DNA of 64,000 bases from Gonatopus flavifemur (lineage: Eukaryota; Arthropoda; Insecta; Hymenoptera; Dryinidae): contig JAFFJZ010000004.1 of assembly GCA_018340375.1 (NCBI GenBank), forward strand, positions 29,610,001-29,674,000. Direction: 5' to 3'. The notes below the pieces were generated by a model. That model was given only the letters and a program-made list of their open reading frames with translations. It was not told the DNA's origin and did no database searches. Within the stretch, counting starts at the first letter, position 1. Each line of letters starts with the position of its first letter. Both the position numbers and the translations under genes were made by a program. Shown here in pieces: positions 11,301 to 23,400 of this stretch.

Positions 11301-14300
11301 ATTTTGGAAAACCAACGAAAATTTGAAAAAAAAACTCGAATATTTTGTTCTTACATTCTTGTTGAACAATAATCAAATTATTCGTAAAACTTGACTTATT
11401 CCAAAAATTATTCGTCACTCGAATAACACGAAGGCGTTTGTGAAACGTGATTAAAACATCTTGAAATTCTGCAAAACATTTAGAAACCTCTGATGAATTT
11501 ACATGACTTTTGTGTACAAGTTTCATGCGAGGCACTTTTGTTTTAAAATTTATACACTTATTAAAAGAAGAAGATTAAAATATATTCCTAATCAGGGGAA
11601 CTCCGTATCATTTCGATCATACTCAGCCAGCATGAATGATCAATTTGAATTTATAAAGACTTCCTAAAGACCTCTTAAATAGTGCCCGTTATCCTAATCA
11701 ATATGTATTCATTGTGAACATTTTGAATTCAAAATGAAAACGTATTGAATGCCCGCAGAATTCATTTTGGAATCTCGATATGAATTCTTTCTGAACATTA
11801 AGTTGCTTATTAAAAGTACATTTTGAATTCAAAATATTCATAATGAATACATATTGATTAGCATAACGGAAGCTCTTTGCAGGATCTCTTGTGCTGTATG
11901 AGTATGCAGGTGTTTTGACAGTAAGAAATCTATTCCAAAATCTGCTTCCCATATATTCCCTGAGCCCTTGAAATAATTTTCAAATTCCCAGTTGTTTCCA
12001 CAACATAATAATTTCCTATCATATTTCGGATTTCCCGGTTTTGTGGCTATCCTCAAGTTTAATTTCTGAACGATTTTTGAAATCGTATCTAGGCTAGAGT
12101 CACACGGTACTGGTTTCCCCTTGAATATGGTGCAATGCTTTACTTGTAGGCAATTGGACTGATCCGATCAGTTTCTAAAATCATCTTCCATAGAAGGCAT
12201 AAGAATAATGGTGGCGTGCCAGGTACAGAAAAATGTGCTATTATATCATTTTCATTGCTCATTGAAGCCCAGTTTCTATATTCTTCTTCAACAGCTTTCT
12301 GGAACAAAAATATTTGAGAATAATTTCAGTGTTATATATTGCCATGTTTGAAAATTGTCAAATTTGTTCGATTTAAACATACTTTGATTTGTTGCTTATT
12401 TTCTTTTGCAACATTATTTTGTTGGAAAAATTCGCTGAGAACTGGCGGAAAACATTGCAGAGTGTGATGAGCCCATGAGTGTGGTGTATTTTGCATTATG
12501 GTGTTCAACAAGTCTTTACACCAAGTACCACTGAGACTGTCTGATCCAGTTCCTGATGAAAGATAATTTTAATACACCAATCAAAATTCATACTTTTGAT
12601 TAAAATCTTTCTTACAAACCTGTAACATGCATAGATCGTGCCAATGTTAACACCAACGCTCTATTGAGTTCTTCTGATTCTGCAGATACAAGAGTTTTTG
12701 GTTCTGAAAGGAACCTAGATAACTGAGGTTGTACTTCTGCCGAACCTAACCCAGTTATCAAACGTAAAGCAGTACTTTCAACGCTAAAACATTGAAAAAA
12801 GAATTTTACAGAATAATTTACAAAAATTTCATATTCATTATCGCATAAGAGTGTGTACTTCATGTTTTTATGTAATCATGATATGAATCCCGTCACGCCT
12901 AATGCTGATAAATTGAATCTTGAAACACCACAAATTTGCCATTGAAATGGCATCTCATCAGCGCACACGTAGATCGTTCATTTCTATCCATCATTTCACG
13001 TAGAAAAAAATGGTTCGAACAGTCTACTAAAATTCATGAAGATACTTTTCAGTGTTCAAAACAAACCCATATACTGGGAATTAAGTAATGATTATATCTC
13101 GTGTGGTTTAGAAATCGAAAATGTGCCGAAAAATTTGTCTTGAAAGAACTCACCTGGACACAAATGATCCATGTACGCTCTGAAAGAGTTACCTCGAACA
13201 GTGCCTTTAGGTGGAACTGATCAAAGAATGGATCAGATCCGGTGGAATCAGTAGTGAAGATGGTTTAGATGGAGGGGAAACAAAATTTGCAACGTGTGGC
13301 TATTGTGGGGAATAAACCATGAAGAATACACAATTTTCGACCTTGTTCGAATTAGTTGCAAATCTTTTAAAACGTATGAAGTTAGTTTACGCATAAAAAA
13401 ACGCACAGTAGAGATATGATGATAAGTAATTAATTCATAACATTATTTTGTTCGAATTTCTCAACATTGAATTGATACTTTCTTTTACATTGTTTCTTTT
13501 TTAATTAAAGTCGAATATTATTCTATCGACTTCGACTCTACAACTCTGATCGATAACGATTTCTAGATCAAGAATCGCTTTAACTCATTTGAGACAAATT
13601 TGTTCACATTACTATGTTACAGATTTAGTGATAATTCTTCATTGGAGTATTATTCGTTAAGTAATAATTTACCAGAGATGAAGCTGTGTTTGATTAGTCT
13701 GTGGTACAGCAGCAAGACTGTGAAGATGCGATAACAATTGCACCCTATAATGAGGTTGTATGTGATGCATCCTGTAACTAAACATCTCGAGAAGTGTGTA
13801 CAGAGTACCCCAAGCATGTGATTTAAAAACTGTTGGAAGTAATTGACCTGAAATTAATGCATGATAGAAATTACATGATATTGAATTCAGTTTGAGTTTC
13901 TTTTGCTGATATTTGAAACGTACTTATGAAACCTTTAATACCAAGACTTTCGATTTCAGTATACACTAATAGCCTGCTATAAGTTTCGACTAAAGCGGGG
14001 GCCAATGCCATATTACTTTTGGATTGGGCTAGTTTAATAACGTGTGTGACGATGCTGTGAATTAAACTCATTTTTGAATGTATGGTCAGTGAATCAAGAA
14101 TAGACATCGAAAGCGGGGTAGTTGGACCGCTGGCAAGTGCCGCATTATTTTGCATTGTTTGGAGAGGTTGTTGTTGTTGTCCCTGAGAGTCAAATAAATT
14201 TTAGTATTCAAAGAAAATGGAATGAATTTCAATTAGTTACCTTTTGGGTTCCAAGTATAGTATCAACGAGAGCAGCCATTGGTCTACTGAAATATTCTTG

Positions 14301-17300
14301 ATTGGTTGAATAAGCATTACACAAGAGAGCTATTCGATAATCGGATCCCATACAAAGGGATGTATTTGGCATTACTAGATGTTGTAAAAATCTGTAACAA
14401 AAATAGATAGAGTATCAAACATCGATTTCGTATGGTTTCTATTTGCGCACAATATTCTAATCCTATTTTAATTCCAATAATTCATCAGATTACACTTGAT
14501 TTTTAAACTACTCACATTTGAATTGAATTTCAAGTTTGAATCTAATTGAAACTTCGTTTATTGAGAACAAAAATATTGATTTGGTCTCTATCATTGGAGC
14601 ATTAATTTTTCATAAAGTAACAATAAAGTAAAATACTCTAACAAACTTACTCGTGATGAACTTTCAAAGTATGAGGAATGGGTCTGTGAATATTTGAATG
14701 CTCCGTTTGGGCTTTCTTCAATAAATGTATCCATATACATGTGATAGCCATTTGATGAGTGCACAAAGCTTGAGTGCAGTCAGGTACAGGTAAAGGATCT
14801 TTTTCAGGATAAAGCAAATCGTATAACTTCAATACAGGTAAAAAATTAGAGAGCTAAAAAAAGTGAATCATTCATTAAAAAAGAAATCATCTAGTAAGCG
14901 TTATGAAGTATTTGAAATTTTGTCTTACTGGATTACGTTGTATACTTCCAGAAATGAATTGTAATAAAATCCACATAAGATGATCCCTTCCTTTTCGTAA
15001 ATCTCTACCTGCCAACTATATAATGTAACATAATATTAGGTCTATGAAAAATTTTAAATAGAGTAATGAACTTACTTTGTCGTGAATAGCCATCACGATA
15101 TTTGGGAAGCTCGCGAAATGGAACAGTATAAAGTAAATTAACTGCGACGATAGATGTAGCCATACCCAATGATTTGCAACGGAACCATCTATACCTTCTG
15201 TGGTCATTGGCTCGTTTTCTGAACGTTCCATGGCTAAGATAACTAATTCCACAAGTTGCTCTTCCAGGGCAATGCATCTTTGCTTATGCTAGAGAAAAAA
15301 TTCAATGAATGAGTAATTAAATATTAAAAAAAGAAAAAAATACGTTTTCAATTACTTACTTGTTTTTGTAGACCAAGCATAGAGCAAACCATATCTCTGC
15401 TGTAAGGTTGCTCCAAAACATATCTAAGCAACTCAGTCTGAGGTTTAAGTAAATCTTGATCGTAAGGAAGATTGCCTTTCAATGAAAACTTCAACGTAGT
15501 TGGATCCAATACCCAAGGATTGATTAAATGATCAGCATACCCCGTATGTTCAACTACAGGTAACATTTTGGAATGCCCAATTATAGATACCATTTGCGCA
15601 GTCGTTCGAAAACTTTCAACAAAATTTGAGAAAAGTTTGGCCAATTTCTGTGAAGACATGTTTTTATTCAAAATTTGAGTTATCTGATAATTATAATTTA
15701 ATCATGAAATCAGATTATATTTACCCAATGTGGCCAATTTTTATTATCTGGATAAGCTTTTTGTATTTTATTGACAATAAAATAGCCTGGTAAGAGACAA
15801 GCATTCCTATCAAATATATATTCAATCACATTCTCTAATGCTTTGAGTTGTGGCTGCATGGATGCATTCAATCTAACTGGAATGGTTTGAGCTTTCTCTT
15901 GACAACCCTGAAATATGTAATATTGAATCAACAATAGAAATCATCAAATTTAATTTAGAGAACACTTACTTTCATTATTTCTCTCACTCCTTTGTAATCC
16001 ACTCCACCAATAATATGTCTAATAAGAACGAAACATTCCACCCAAAAATCTTCCATTTGATATTGCAGTTTATCACAACTTAGAATGCATTCGCACACTA
16101 GTCTAAACAAAAAAGTCTCCAAGTTACATTGATTGTTTCAAAAATATGAAAACATTAATCAAAATGTAACTCATACGATTTCACGGAAAAAGTTTTATCT
16201 ATACCTTGGTGGTAAGACGTTGGTTGTAACTAAGTTCTCCAGCAACGTAAACAATAATTGTAATCTTTTATGATTGGTCATAGCTGCTGCCATGTTGAGA
16301 AATTGACGAATTGTGTTTTCTTGCTGTTCAACAGTAAATCCTGTCATAACAGCAGTTAATTCTGTCTGCCATGCTGTCAGTTTTTCACTTTCATTATTGG
16401 GTTGATGAACTAACACACAACTGAACGCCTCTTCAATGGGTTCAACTTTCTACAACAAAAATTCTCATTGCGAATTCCTTGATTTAAAAATATATCTTTG
16501 TTAAGAGGATTAATTTTGAAAAATTGATGTAAATTATCAATCAAATTTTACTACATTCAATATTGAATCTGTTCCAACAAATGATTCCAAATTCAGTCAC
16601 ATGTTATAGTAACATGTCAGCAATAATAACTTCCAGTAATAAGAATCTCAAAAATCGTTTATGATTATATTTCCCTCTATTTGTGATTCATGAACAAATT
16701 CATATTCAGTGTTCAATTCCGGATGTTGGATTGATGAGAGTGAAGCTAGCAGCATATGCAACTTTTCAATTGACATTGATTTTGACATTTTCTTATCGGA
16801 ATTCCATTTAGTGACTTCCAACTATACGATCTGGTTACTCAACTATTTGATAAGTCAATTCTATCAGAAGTTACATCAATCGGCTACTACCTCATTGCTG
16901 CTAGCTATACTTTTATTGGATTGTTATTCATTCCAATTATGACATTGCCATGTTGGAACAGAATTTTTCATCCTTTTTCCACCGATTTGAAACCTGTGAG
17001 GAATAATCAATGCCATTTTTTTAAAAATTATTCAAATTTGAAGGAATACAATCAAAATCTTGCTTTGTACAAACTATTGCAGTTAATTGAAAACGTGTAC
17101 AGAAAAAAATGTTCATTATATTCTTTCATATTTTGTGATTTTTAGAAAAAGCATCTAGTGAGAATTATGGTATTGGTACCCTTTTGATGCATCCAAACCT
17201 TACAAATGTGGATTGCTATTCAATTGAAAAAGAGAAGAAGACAACGCATTGAAAATGAATTTCTTCTTCTATTCTTAGCCATCAGTTTGGTACAGACAAT

Positions 17301-17398
17301 TTGATAGTTAGAGACTGATACCTTAATTTTACATAAATCTCAATTATACTTACTAATATATCATTGATAATATTCACAATTTGAGCTTCGTTACTCAT
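8397..17398 (-). CDS. MED23: Mediator of RNA polymerase II transcription subunit 23
   Basis: Mediator tail-module subunit that links activators to RNA polymerase II in the nucleus. Twenty coding exons join in frame with GT-AG ends: 17398-17354, 16449-16205, 16102-15970, 15907-15725, 15683-15360, 15288-15076, 15015-14929, 14853-14651, 14391-14241, 14182-13924, 13847-13673, 12783-12620, 12552-12383, 12298-12144, 10282-10102, 10031-9647, 9571-9332, 9262-9103, 9033-8746, 8673-8397. They give 1345 residues (human is about 1368). Family blocks include LEQPYSRDMVCSMLGL, LLYPEKDPLPVPD, LAPALVETYSRLLVY, YRMHHIQPHYRVQLLSHLH, EGNEAQVCFFIIQLLLLK, KENSPEHWKQSNWHEKH and FNEFPNPAAHALYVTCVEL, in family order. 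The start is the ATG of a 15-codon first exon that aligns with the family N-terminus. After MDPVCDLLYPF the C-terminus departs from the family, and a GTATGT donor lies just before the stop, so the last residues are uncertain. Confidence 0.96.
10283..12143. other. MED23 intron 14, 1.86 kb
   Basis: The longest MED23 intron, between the NENDIIAHFS exon and the ILERIGARAL exon. It is AT-rich and non-coding apart from the inverted repeat at about 11625-11880. Other MED23 introns over 300 bases are 12784-13672 and 16450-17353; I see no gene or defined element in those. Confidence 0.8.
11625..11880. mobile_element. Inverted-repeat element in MED23 intron 14; relative at 19395-19565
   Basis: The part 11690-11745 (GTTATCCTAATCAATATGTA..TTTTGAATTCAAAAT) returns inverted at about 11820-11875. 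The left half matches 19395-19565, starting CAGCCAGCA and continuing ATGATCAATTTGAATTTA, at roughly 85% identity by eye. Non-coding; probably a MITE. Confidence 0.65.
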
Positions 17399-17983
17399 GG
17401 TGGTTGCAATGTTGAAGACCTTTTGTAAGATCAAAACACTTGCATGACAAACTTTTATTTTTTAATTAGCACCATATAAAGTGCTTGTACATTCTACTCG
17501 ATCACTGAGTTCTGTATCTCAACCCACCCAGCAGATGAGAGGCTGAATTTATATGCACCAAATTTCTACCTGCGTAACAAACATTGGTAGAAAATTTTCT
17601 TCATGAAGTCTTTATAAATAAATCTTCAATTGATATTAAAACTTATAATGAAGTTGTTCACAAAAAACATTCTGTGAAAGTACGATTCAAAACTGTAACA
17701 TGAACACAATAATGATAATTGACTTTATTGCTTGGATAACTCTTGGAGGCAATACAACACATACAAGACATGAAGTTTACAATAGTTTACAGTAAACTAC
17801 ATGTCTCACATGGCAGCTGACAACAATAAACAACCATGAACATAAAACTATAAGAATTACTATATGAATTGTGATATTGATACAGTCTCTAAAATGCTCC
17901 AAAACAAGTCTCTTAAGTCTGGTCAATTCACGATCTGATAACTGATTGTGGTCTCCTGAAAATGGCGGATCCAATCAGGATCG
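17399..17983. promoter_or_regulatory. Upstream region of MED23 (minus strand)
   Basis: Non-coding DNA directly upstream of the MED23 start codon. No clear TATA box or other core promoter element could be fixed. The first coding exon begins at 17398, so the 5' UTR and transcription start must lie here or farther upstream. Confidence 0.35.
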
Positions 17984-17991
17984 TCGAAAAC

Positions 17992-18460
17992 CAGGGTTGG
18001 GTCGGTATAATACTAGACGTATAATACGCAATGATACGTAGTGTGTTTGACGTATTATACCTGGTACTAAACGTAATTTACATTTATACATTAGCTAAGT
18101 TCGTTTAGTGGTGTCCCAAGTTACCTCAACTTACTCCAAGTATTTTGGATTCGCTATTTCCAGTTATAGAAACAAAATGATTGGTTTGGTACAAGTTGGA
18201 GCAACTCGGAGCAGGTAGAACCAACGAACCTATTACGTATCATACTTTGTAATAAATGTAACAAACCGTCAATGACGCGTCATGACTGGTCATGACCAGC
18301 GTTGCCAGTATTCCCTAGAAAAATCTCCAGCATCTGATGATTGGTCATTTCTTGTACAACCGGCCAATCATATTCCCAATTCAGAAAGAAATGACCAATG
18401 CCAAAAAATCTGAAGATTTTTCTAGGGAATACTGGCATCACTGGTCATGACCCAACCCTG
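17992..18460. mobile_element. hAT-type MITE, CAGGGTTGGG ends, with a second MITE inside
   Basis: Ends CAGGGTTGGGTC and GACCCAACCCTG with a perfect 8-bp duplication TCGAAAAC (17984-17991 and 18461-18468). The body has repeated GTATAATAC/TACGTATTA words. A 147-bp element with its own duplication is inserted at 18297-18443. Confidence 0.92.
18297..18443. mobile_element. Nested hAT-type MITE, CAGCGTTGCCAG ends
   Basis: 147 bp, begins CAGCGTTGCCAGTATTCC and ends GGAATACTGGCATCACTG, flanked by a perfect 8-bp duplication GTCATGAC (18289-18296 and 18444-18451). It is the inverted near-twin (about 97% by eye) of 18685-18830. It sits inside the CAGGGTTGGG element, so it is the younger of the two. Confidence 0.93.
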
Positions 18461-18490
18461 TCGAAAACGCGGCAGGATTTTAATAGCTAA

Positions 18491-18651
18491 GGCTGGCCTC
18501 CCATGGACCGGAATTCGTTCCGGCGGAATGAAAATTGAACCAATGCACAATTTTTTATAGATTTCTGATGGAACGCTCTAAGAGAAATTGTGGAAGCGAT
18601 TGGTTTAAAGTCATTCCGCCGGAACGAATTCCGGTCCATGGGAGGCCAGCC
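18491..18651. mobile_element. MITE with ~40-bp palindromic ends, 3-bp TAA duplication
   Basis: Begins GGCTGGCCTCCCATGGACC and ends with its reverse complement; flanked by TAA on both sides. An apparent empty site is present at 18091-18113, where TAGCTAAGTTCGTTTAGTGG runs without the insert. A TAA duplication fits the PIF/Harbinger type. Confidence 0.85.
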
Positions 18652-18684
18652 TAAGTTCGTTTACTGGTGATTCGGGCCTAAAGC

Positions 18685-18830
18685 AGTAATGCCAGTATTC
18701 CCTAGAAAAATCTTCAGATTTTTTGGCATTGGTCATTTCTTTTCAAATTGGGAATATGATTGGCCGGTTGTACAAGAAATGACCAATCATCAGATGCTGA
18801 AGATTTTTCTAGGGAATACTGGCAACGCTG
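18685..18830. mobile_element. hAT-type MITE, inverted twin of 18297-18443
   Basis: Begins CAGTAATGCCAGTATTCC and ends GGAATACTGGCAACGCTG, with a perfect 8-bp duplication GCCTAAAG (18677-18684 and 18831-18838). Read in reverse it differs from the 18297 copy at only a handful of positions. Confidence 0.93.
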
Positions 18831-18831
18831 G

Positions 18832-18948
18832 CCTAAAGGCCTAGACACACAAGTCACGTAAACGTAAGAACGAATGCGCAGACACCATATACGACATCTG
18901 CGCATTTATTCTTACGTTTACGTGACTTGTGTGTCTAGGCCTTTAGGT
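18832..18948. mobile_element. Short palindromic MITE, ~54-bp arms
   Basis: Left arm CCTAAAGGCCTAGACACACA...GCGCAGA (to about 18885) is repeated inverted to 18948 with two mismatches, around a loop of under 15 bases. Its left edge overlaps the GCCTAAAG duplication of the preceding element, so the insertions are packed end to end. Confidence 0.8.
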
Positions 18949-20403
18949 CCTAAATGGACATTTTTTTCAGTCGCAATGTTGCAATTGCTTTGTATCGCAT
19001 GCGGCATGCGGTATCTCACGTGTATAATAAACATAAATAAAGGTTGAAGTCAATGTGATTGAATTAAATTCGTACATGTCAGTTTACCCCCAATTTTAAT
19101 ATGTTATTTCAATTCTGTCAATTGTGTCAAAAAACAGTCACTGCATCTGTTATTAATCTTCAAAAGTATTATGTAAGTTTGGGGTTGGATTAATTAGAAA
19201 TAAATTTTGCACAAAATGAAAGACTAATCAATATCTTATGCAGTTAATGTATACTTGTAATCTGTGTCAGGATGAAAATCAGGCTATGTTTGCAGCGATG
19301 CAAATAATAGCTACAATATTTTCTTCGAAATACGCGAGATGCAAGTGTAGATCATCATTTATAGGTTATGCTAACGTTTCACATCATGTACACTCCCAGC
19401 CAGCACAAATGATCAATTTGAATTTAAAGTTCCTAAAGACCTCTTGAATAGTTCCCGTTATGCTAATCAATATGTATTTATTATGAATATTTTGAATTCA
19501 AAATAAAAACGTATTGAATGCCTGGACAATTCATTATGAAATTGGGAACTTGAATTTTAATCAAATTCGATCAGTATGATTCCCTTGAATATATGACACT
19601 TATGCAAATTTACACTTTCAATAGAATGATCATGTATATGAAAATTGATAGTCTTAAATTTGCCGTGAAAGGGTTATGCTTGGTGCAGGAGAAATATAAT
19701 TGAATACAATACTAGAACTTCCACAACTCAATGGTATTTTTCTCATGTTAAGAATAGTAATAACAAAACAAAATTTCCGTTATCAATCTTTATACAGGTA
19801 ATCTGCAACACGTTTAATATACAGTGTAATTTCAAATGTCAGATAGCTGCAGGTTAGTTCATGAATAGACATCGGATTATATGCATTTGCATATATCCTT
19901 GTGCACAACGGATATGACTTTCTCATCAAATTTCGCATATAATATTTTTCGGTGATAGTGCATATTCTACTGTAAAATTTCAAGATTTTCGAAAAATTGA
20001 AAGGTGAATAGTAGTTTTTGAGCGAATTTTTCAAGCTGCTTCGACGTACCATCGAATTCTTTCTTTAATAAATTCTCCATGTTTATCTATTGAACACTTT
20101 ACAAATTGGAAACAATTTTATTGTTGAGTTTTCATGTTTTATAAAGATACTAGCGTCGATATAAAACCTCTGTGTCTATCTTGTGATTGCATTTTTTTCT
20201 AACCAATGATGCAAGTTACCAACGCCAGTAAAGTATATTGTGCAATTTGGAAAGGTCTATTTGATATATTGAAATTGGATTTGATACCTAAGGAATAAAA
20301 TCTTGATCTCAAATCAAATTTTGATTTTTTTATCAGTGCATAATTTGTAAATATTTTGTTCTTCGTTCTCACATATTTGTATGCATATTTTGGTATTTCA
20401 ATA
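18949..20403. promoter_or_regulatory. Region upstream of DDX28 with one old repeat
   Basis: AT-rich, non-coding. It contains the repeat at 19395-19565 (relative of 11625-11880). An 89-codon minus-strand ORF at 20052-19783 has no recognisable domain. The DDX28 start codon at 20404 lies at its right edge. No core promoter motif could be placed with confidence. Confidence 0.4.
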
Positions 20404-23400
20404 ATGCGTATAATCCGAAGTCTATTCATGAATCAACTATGTTCCAAGAATCAAAAGGTATTAAAAACTATCATTTTTTTATTTTTTCATTTCAAATCAC
20501 TCAAAAATTGGCAATTTGAAGATAATAATGAAGAAATTCGAATACCATGCTTTGAATTGTCAAATTCAATAAAATTGTATACAACCTTTCCAATGTCAAT
20601 TCTATTGAATGGAAATCTTCGTCTAGGGGTACTTGAAAATCAAAGTATACTGGGTGTCGAATCAACAACTCAGTTATACAATATTATGTAAGAAAACAAT
20701 AATATTTCTCAAATGTTGCTGTACAAAATAATTCTATGTATGTCAAAGAATCACTGCATAGCACAATATTTTAAAGATTTACATTTGTAAATGATCTATC
20801 AAAAATTTGGCTACAATCTTAGTGCTAGGGTTCCCTCAATTGAACATAATTGATTAATGTATTTTTTGAATAAAATTCTTTACTATTTTTACATACAGTG
20901 ACTCCACTTCATCTGTACTTGATAATTTATGTTTTCAATATCTGTTAATTAATTCTTATTTTCCACAGAGTAAATATCCTAGTCGTAAGAAGAAGTTTGT
21001 TCCACTATCATTGCCAACAAAAACTACAGACCAATTGGGAGACAAAGCGAGAATACCAATAATCACATGCAAAAGGAATGAATATAATTTTTACCAAGGG
21101 CAGACTTTTCCAAAAAATCAGCCATTACCTCTGGCATCTAGAGGATGGTTCCATAATAAATCCAAAGGAGATTATTTCTTCCTGCATCCACAAGAAGACT
21201 CAAATGTAATTCATTTTTCTATGCAATATCATTTCAATTTCTTTCAATACTTTCCTTTGAGATTTTAGGAAAATAACTGACGTTCATCATTTTTGAGAAG
21301 AAAATGAGCAAAATTCATTTGGTTGGAGGTTTTTTTTTACCGTCTATGAAGCTGACGAACCTACAGAAAAAAAGATGATTGTCCGGATTTTTTTTCTCAT
21401 GAATGGATATAAGTTGAAGCTATGCTATTGATGCTATATATGCTATTGAAGTTTGTTACTTTAAGTATATTTATTGAGGGGGTTTATGCATTTATAATGC
21501 AAAAATGCATCAATGAAGAAAAAAATCGGTATGGAGAACCATACATCACTTCCATGGTCTTCATATATTTATGAGGGATAGATGTAACAGGGTGCGACAA
21601 GATGTCAGTGATGAAATTACTGCTGTTCGATGTATCGATTAGCGATGTTTGATTCTTCTTAGAGAATCGATTCTTCGATTCCTGAAAAATCGATAAAAAA
21701 TTTCTTTTAAATTACATCAAAATCTGCAGAGAAATGACAATGGTAAACACCCGTTGAACCGAAAGCCCGTTAGGCCGAAACACCGTTGGACCGAAATTTA
21801 TTTTACCGAATGACGATAATCCGAAATCTTACTATACGTTACTAGTCGTGTGCGAATAAGACAAAATGTCACCAAGACTTTTTCGGATTATTGTCATTCG
21901 GTAAAATAAATTTCGGTCCAACAGTCTGTCGGCCTAACGGGCTTTCGGTCCAAAGGGTGTTTACCATGACGATCTTTTAATTACCATAATATTGGGTGAT
22001 AGCAAATTATAATCAAGGCATTCAAGCATCAGAAGAAGCGAGCCAAATGTTGCGCGAACTGTTTCTACAAATTATAAGTTCACTCGAATTTTTTTCTCAA
22101 AAATCGAATCGGAATCGAACATCACTAATTTATGTTCCTGAAATTTGAATCGTTTATAAAAACGAAACGAAAATTCAAACTCACAAAATTTGATACATCA
22201 TCGATGTTCACTTTTTTCAATTAACTGCTTACAACTAAAAATATCATTCAAAAGATAATATGCAATATACTACAAGAATTGGGGTCTTTAACAGTTGAGT
22301 ATTTCGTTATTCGATTACCAATTCGTTTTATTAAACGATTCAAACTTCAGCAACATCGGTATTCATGAAATTTCAAAATGTTCTTTTAAAGCTGAATGCT
22401 GACCCTTTTGTTCTTTCAATTCAAATTTGCCTGAAACTTGTATCACCCAATCAACATCTCATGAAGTGACTATGCTCAGAGTTCTATGGCATTCAGATGA
22501 CACAAACACAGAGAAGGCATGCTTTCAAAAATCGTCAAATGATGCGGATTGTGAAAAGAAATTTTCCACATTTCCCCACCAATTAGGACGAAATTCATGT
22601 GGGAACGCTATCGGATCATAACTAGAACGTGGTATAAATTTCATCGCAATTGGATAACAAGAAGCAGAGATAGACGAGATCGCGAAATCACAATTTCTCA
22701 GATAATATTTCGCAATATTTTCAAAACGCGTTATCCGATCGATACAAAAATCGCTTCAGGTCCTCTCTAAGACGAACAGATGGGGAAAAATTCATTCCAA
22801 TCGGTGCATTCTGAGAAGAGTTATTGTGCGCCAAAGAATCAGGTCTGCACACACATATATATATATATATATATACACACATACATTTTTGGGAATAGCA
22901 TTTTTCCGACCTTCTGATACGTTTGGCACAGGCGGAATACCCCTTTCTGCATGAAAACTATGTCTTTAGGCCTGAACGGGAGTCCGTGGAAGTTGATCAG
23001 GTCACATGACCCCATAAAAATTAGTCAAAATTCTATTTCCAATTTTTCATCAGTAAACCAAAACATTGGAACCTAAGATGTACCCAAGTAATTGGAAGGC
23101 GTCTACACGATCAGCAGATGTAATTCTACGAGCCTAGTCATTCTAGTCGGAACTAGGATTAAATATTTCGTTGAAAAATAACAAAATGACGGACGTCGAA
23201 AAAAAAGTAACTTCTTTCTCAATAGAAATAGGGCTGTAGTAAAATGGAACATGAAGGTTGGAAAAAAAGATCCTAGTTCCTGCGAGAGGTGTTAATAAGT
23301 AGAATAACTAGGGGTGTGCGAAGAGTGATTTTTTCGAGTCGCGTCGAGTAATTGAAGTTTTGAGCCGAGTACTCGAGAATTTTTCGAGTATCTAGTAGAT

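Noticed and set aside
19783..20052. 89-codon minus-strand ORF upstream of DDX28
   Set aside because: No recognisable domain; partly overlaps the short inverted repeat of DDX28 exon 1.
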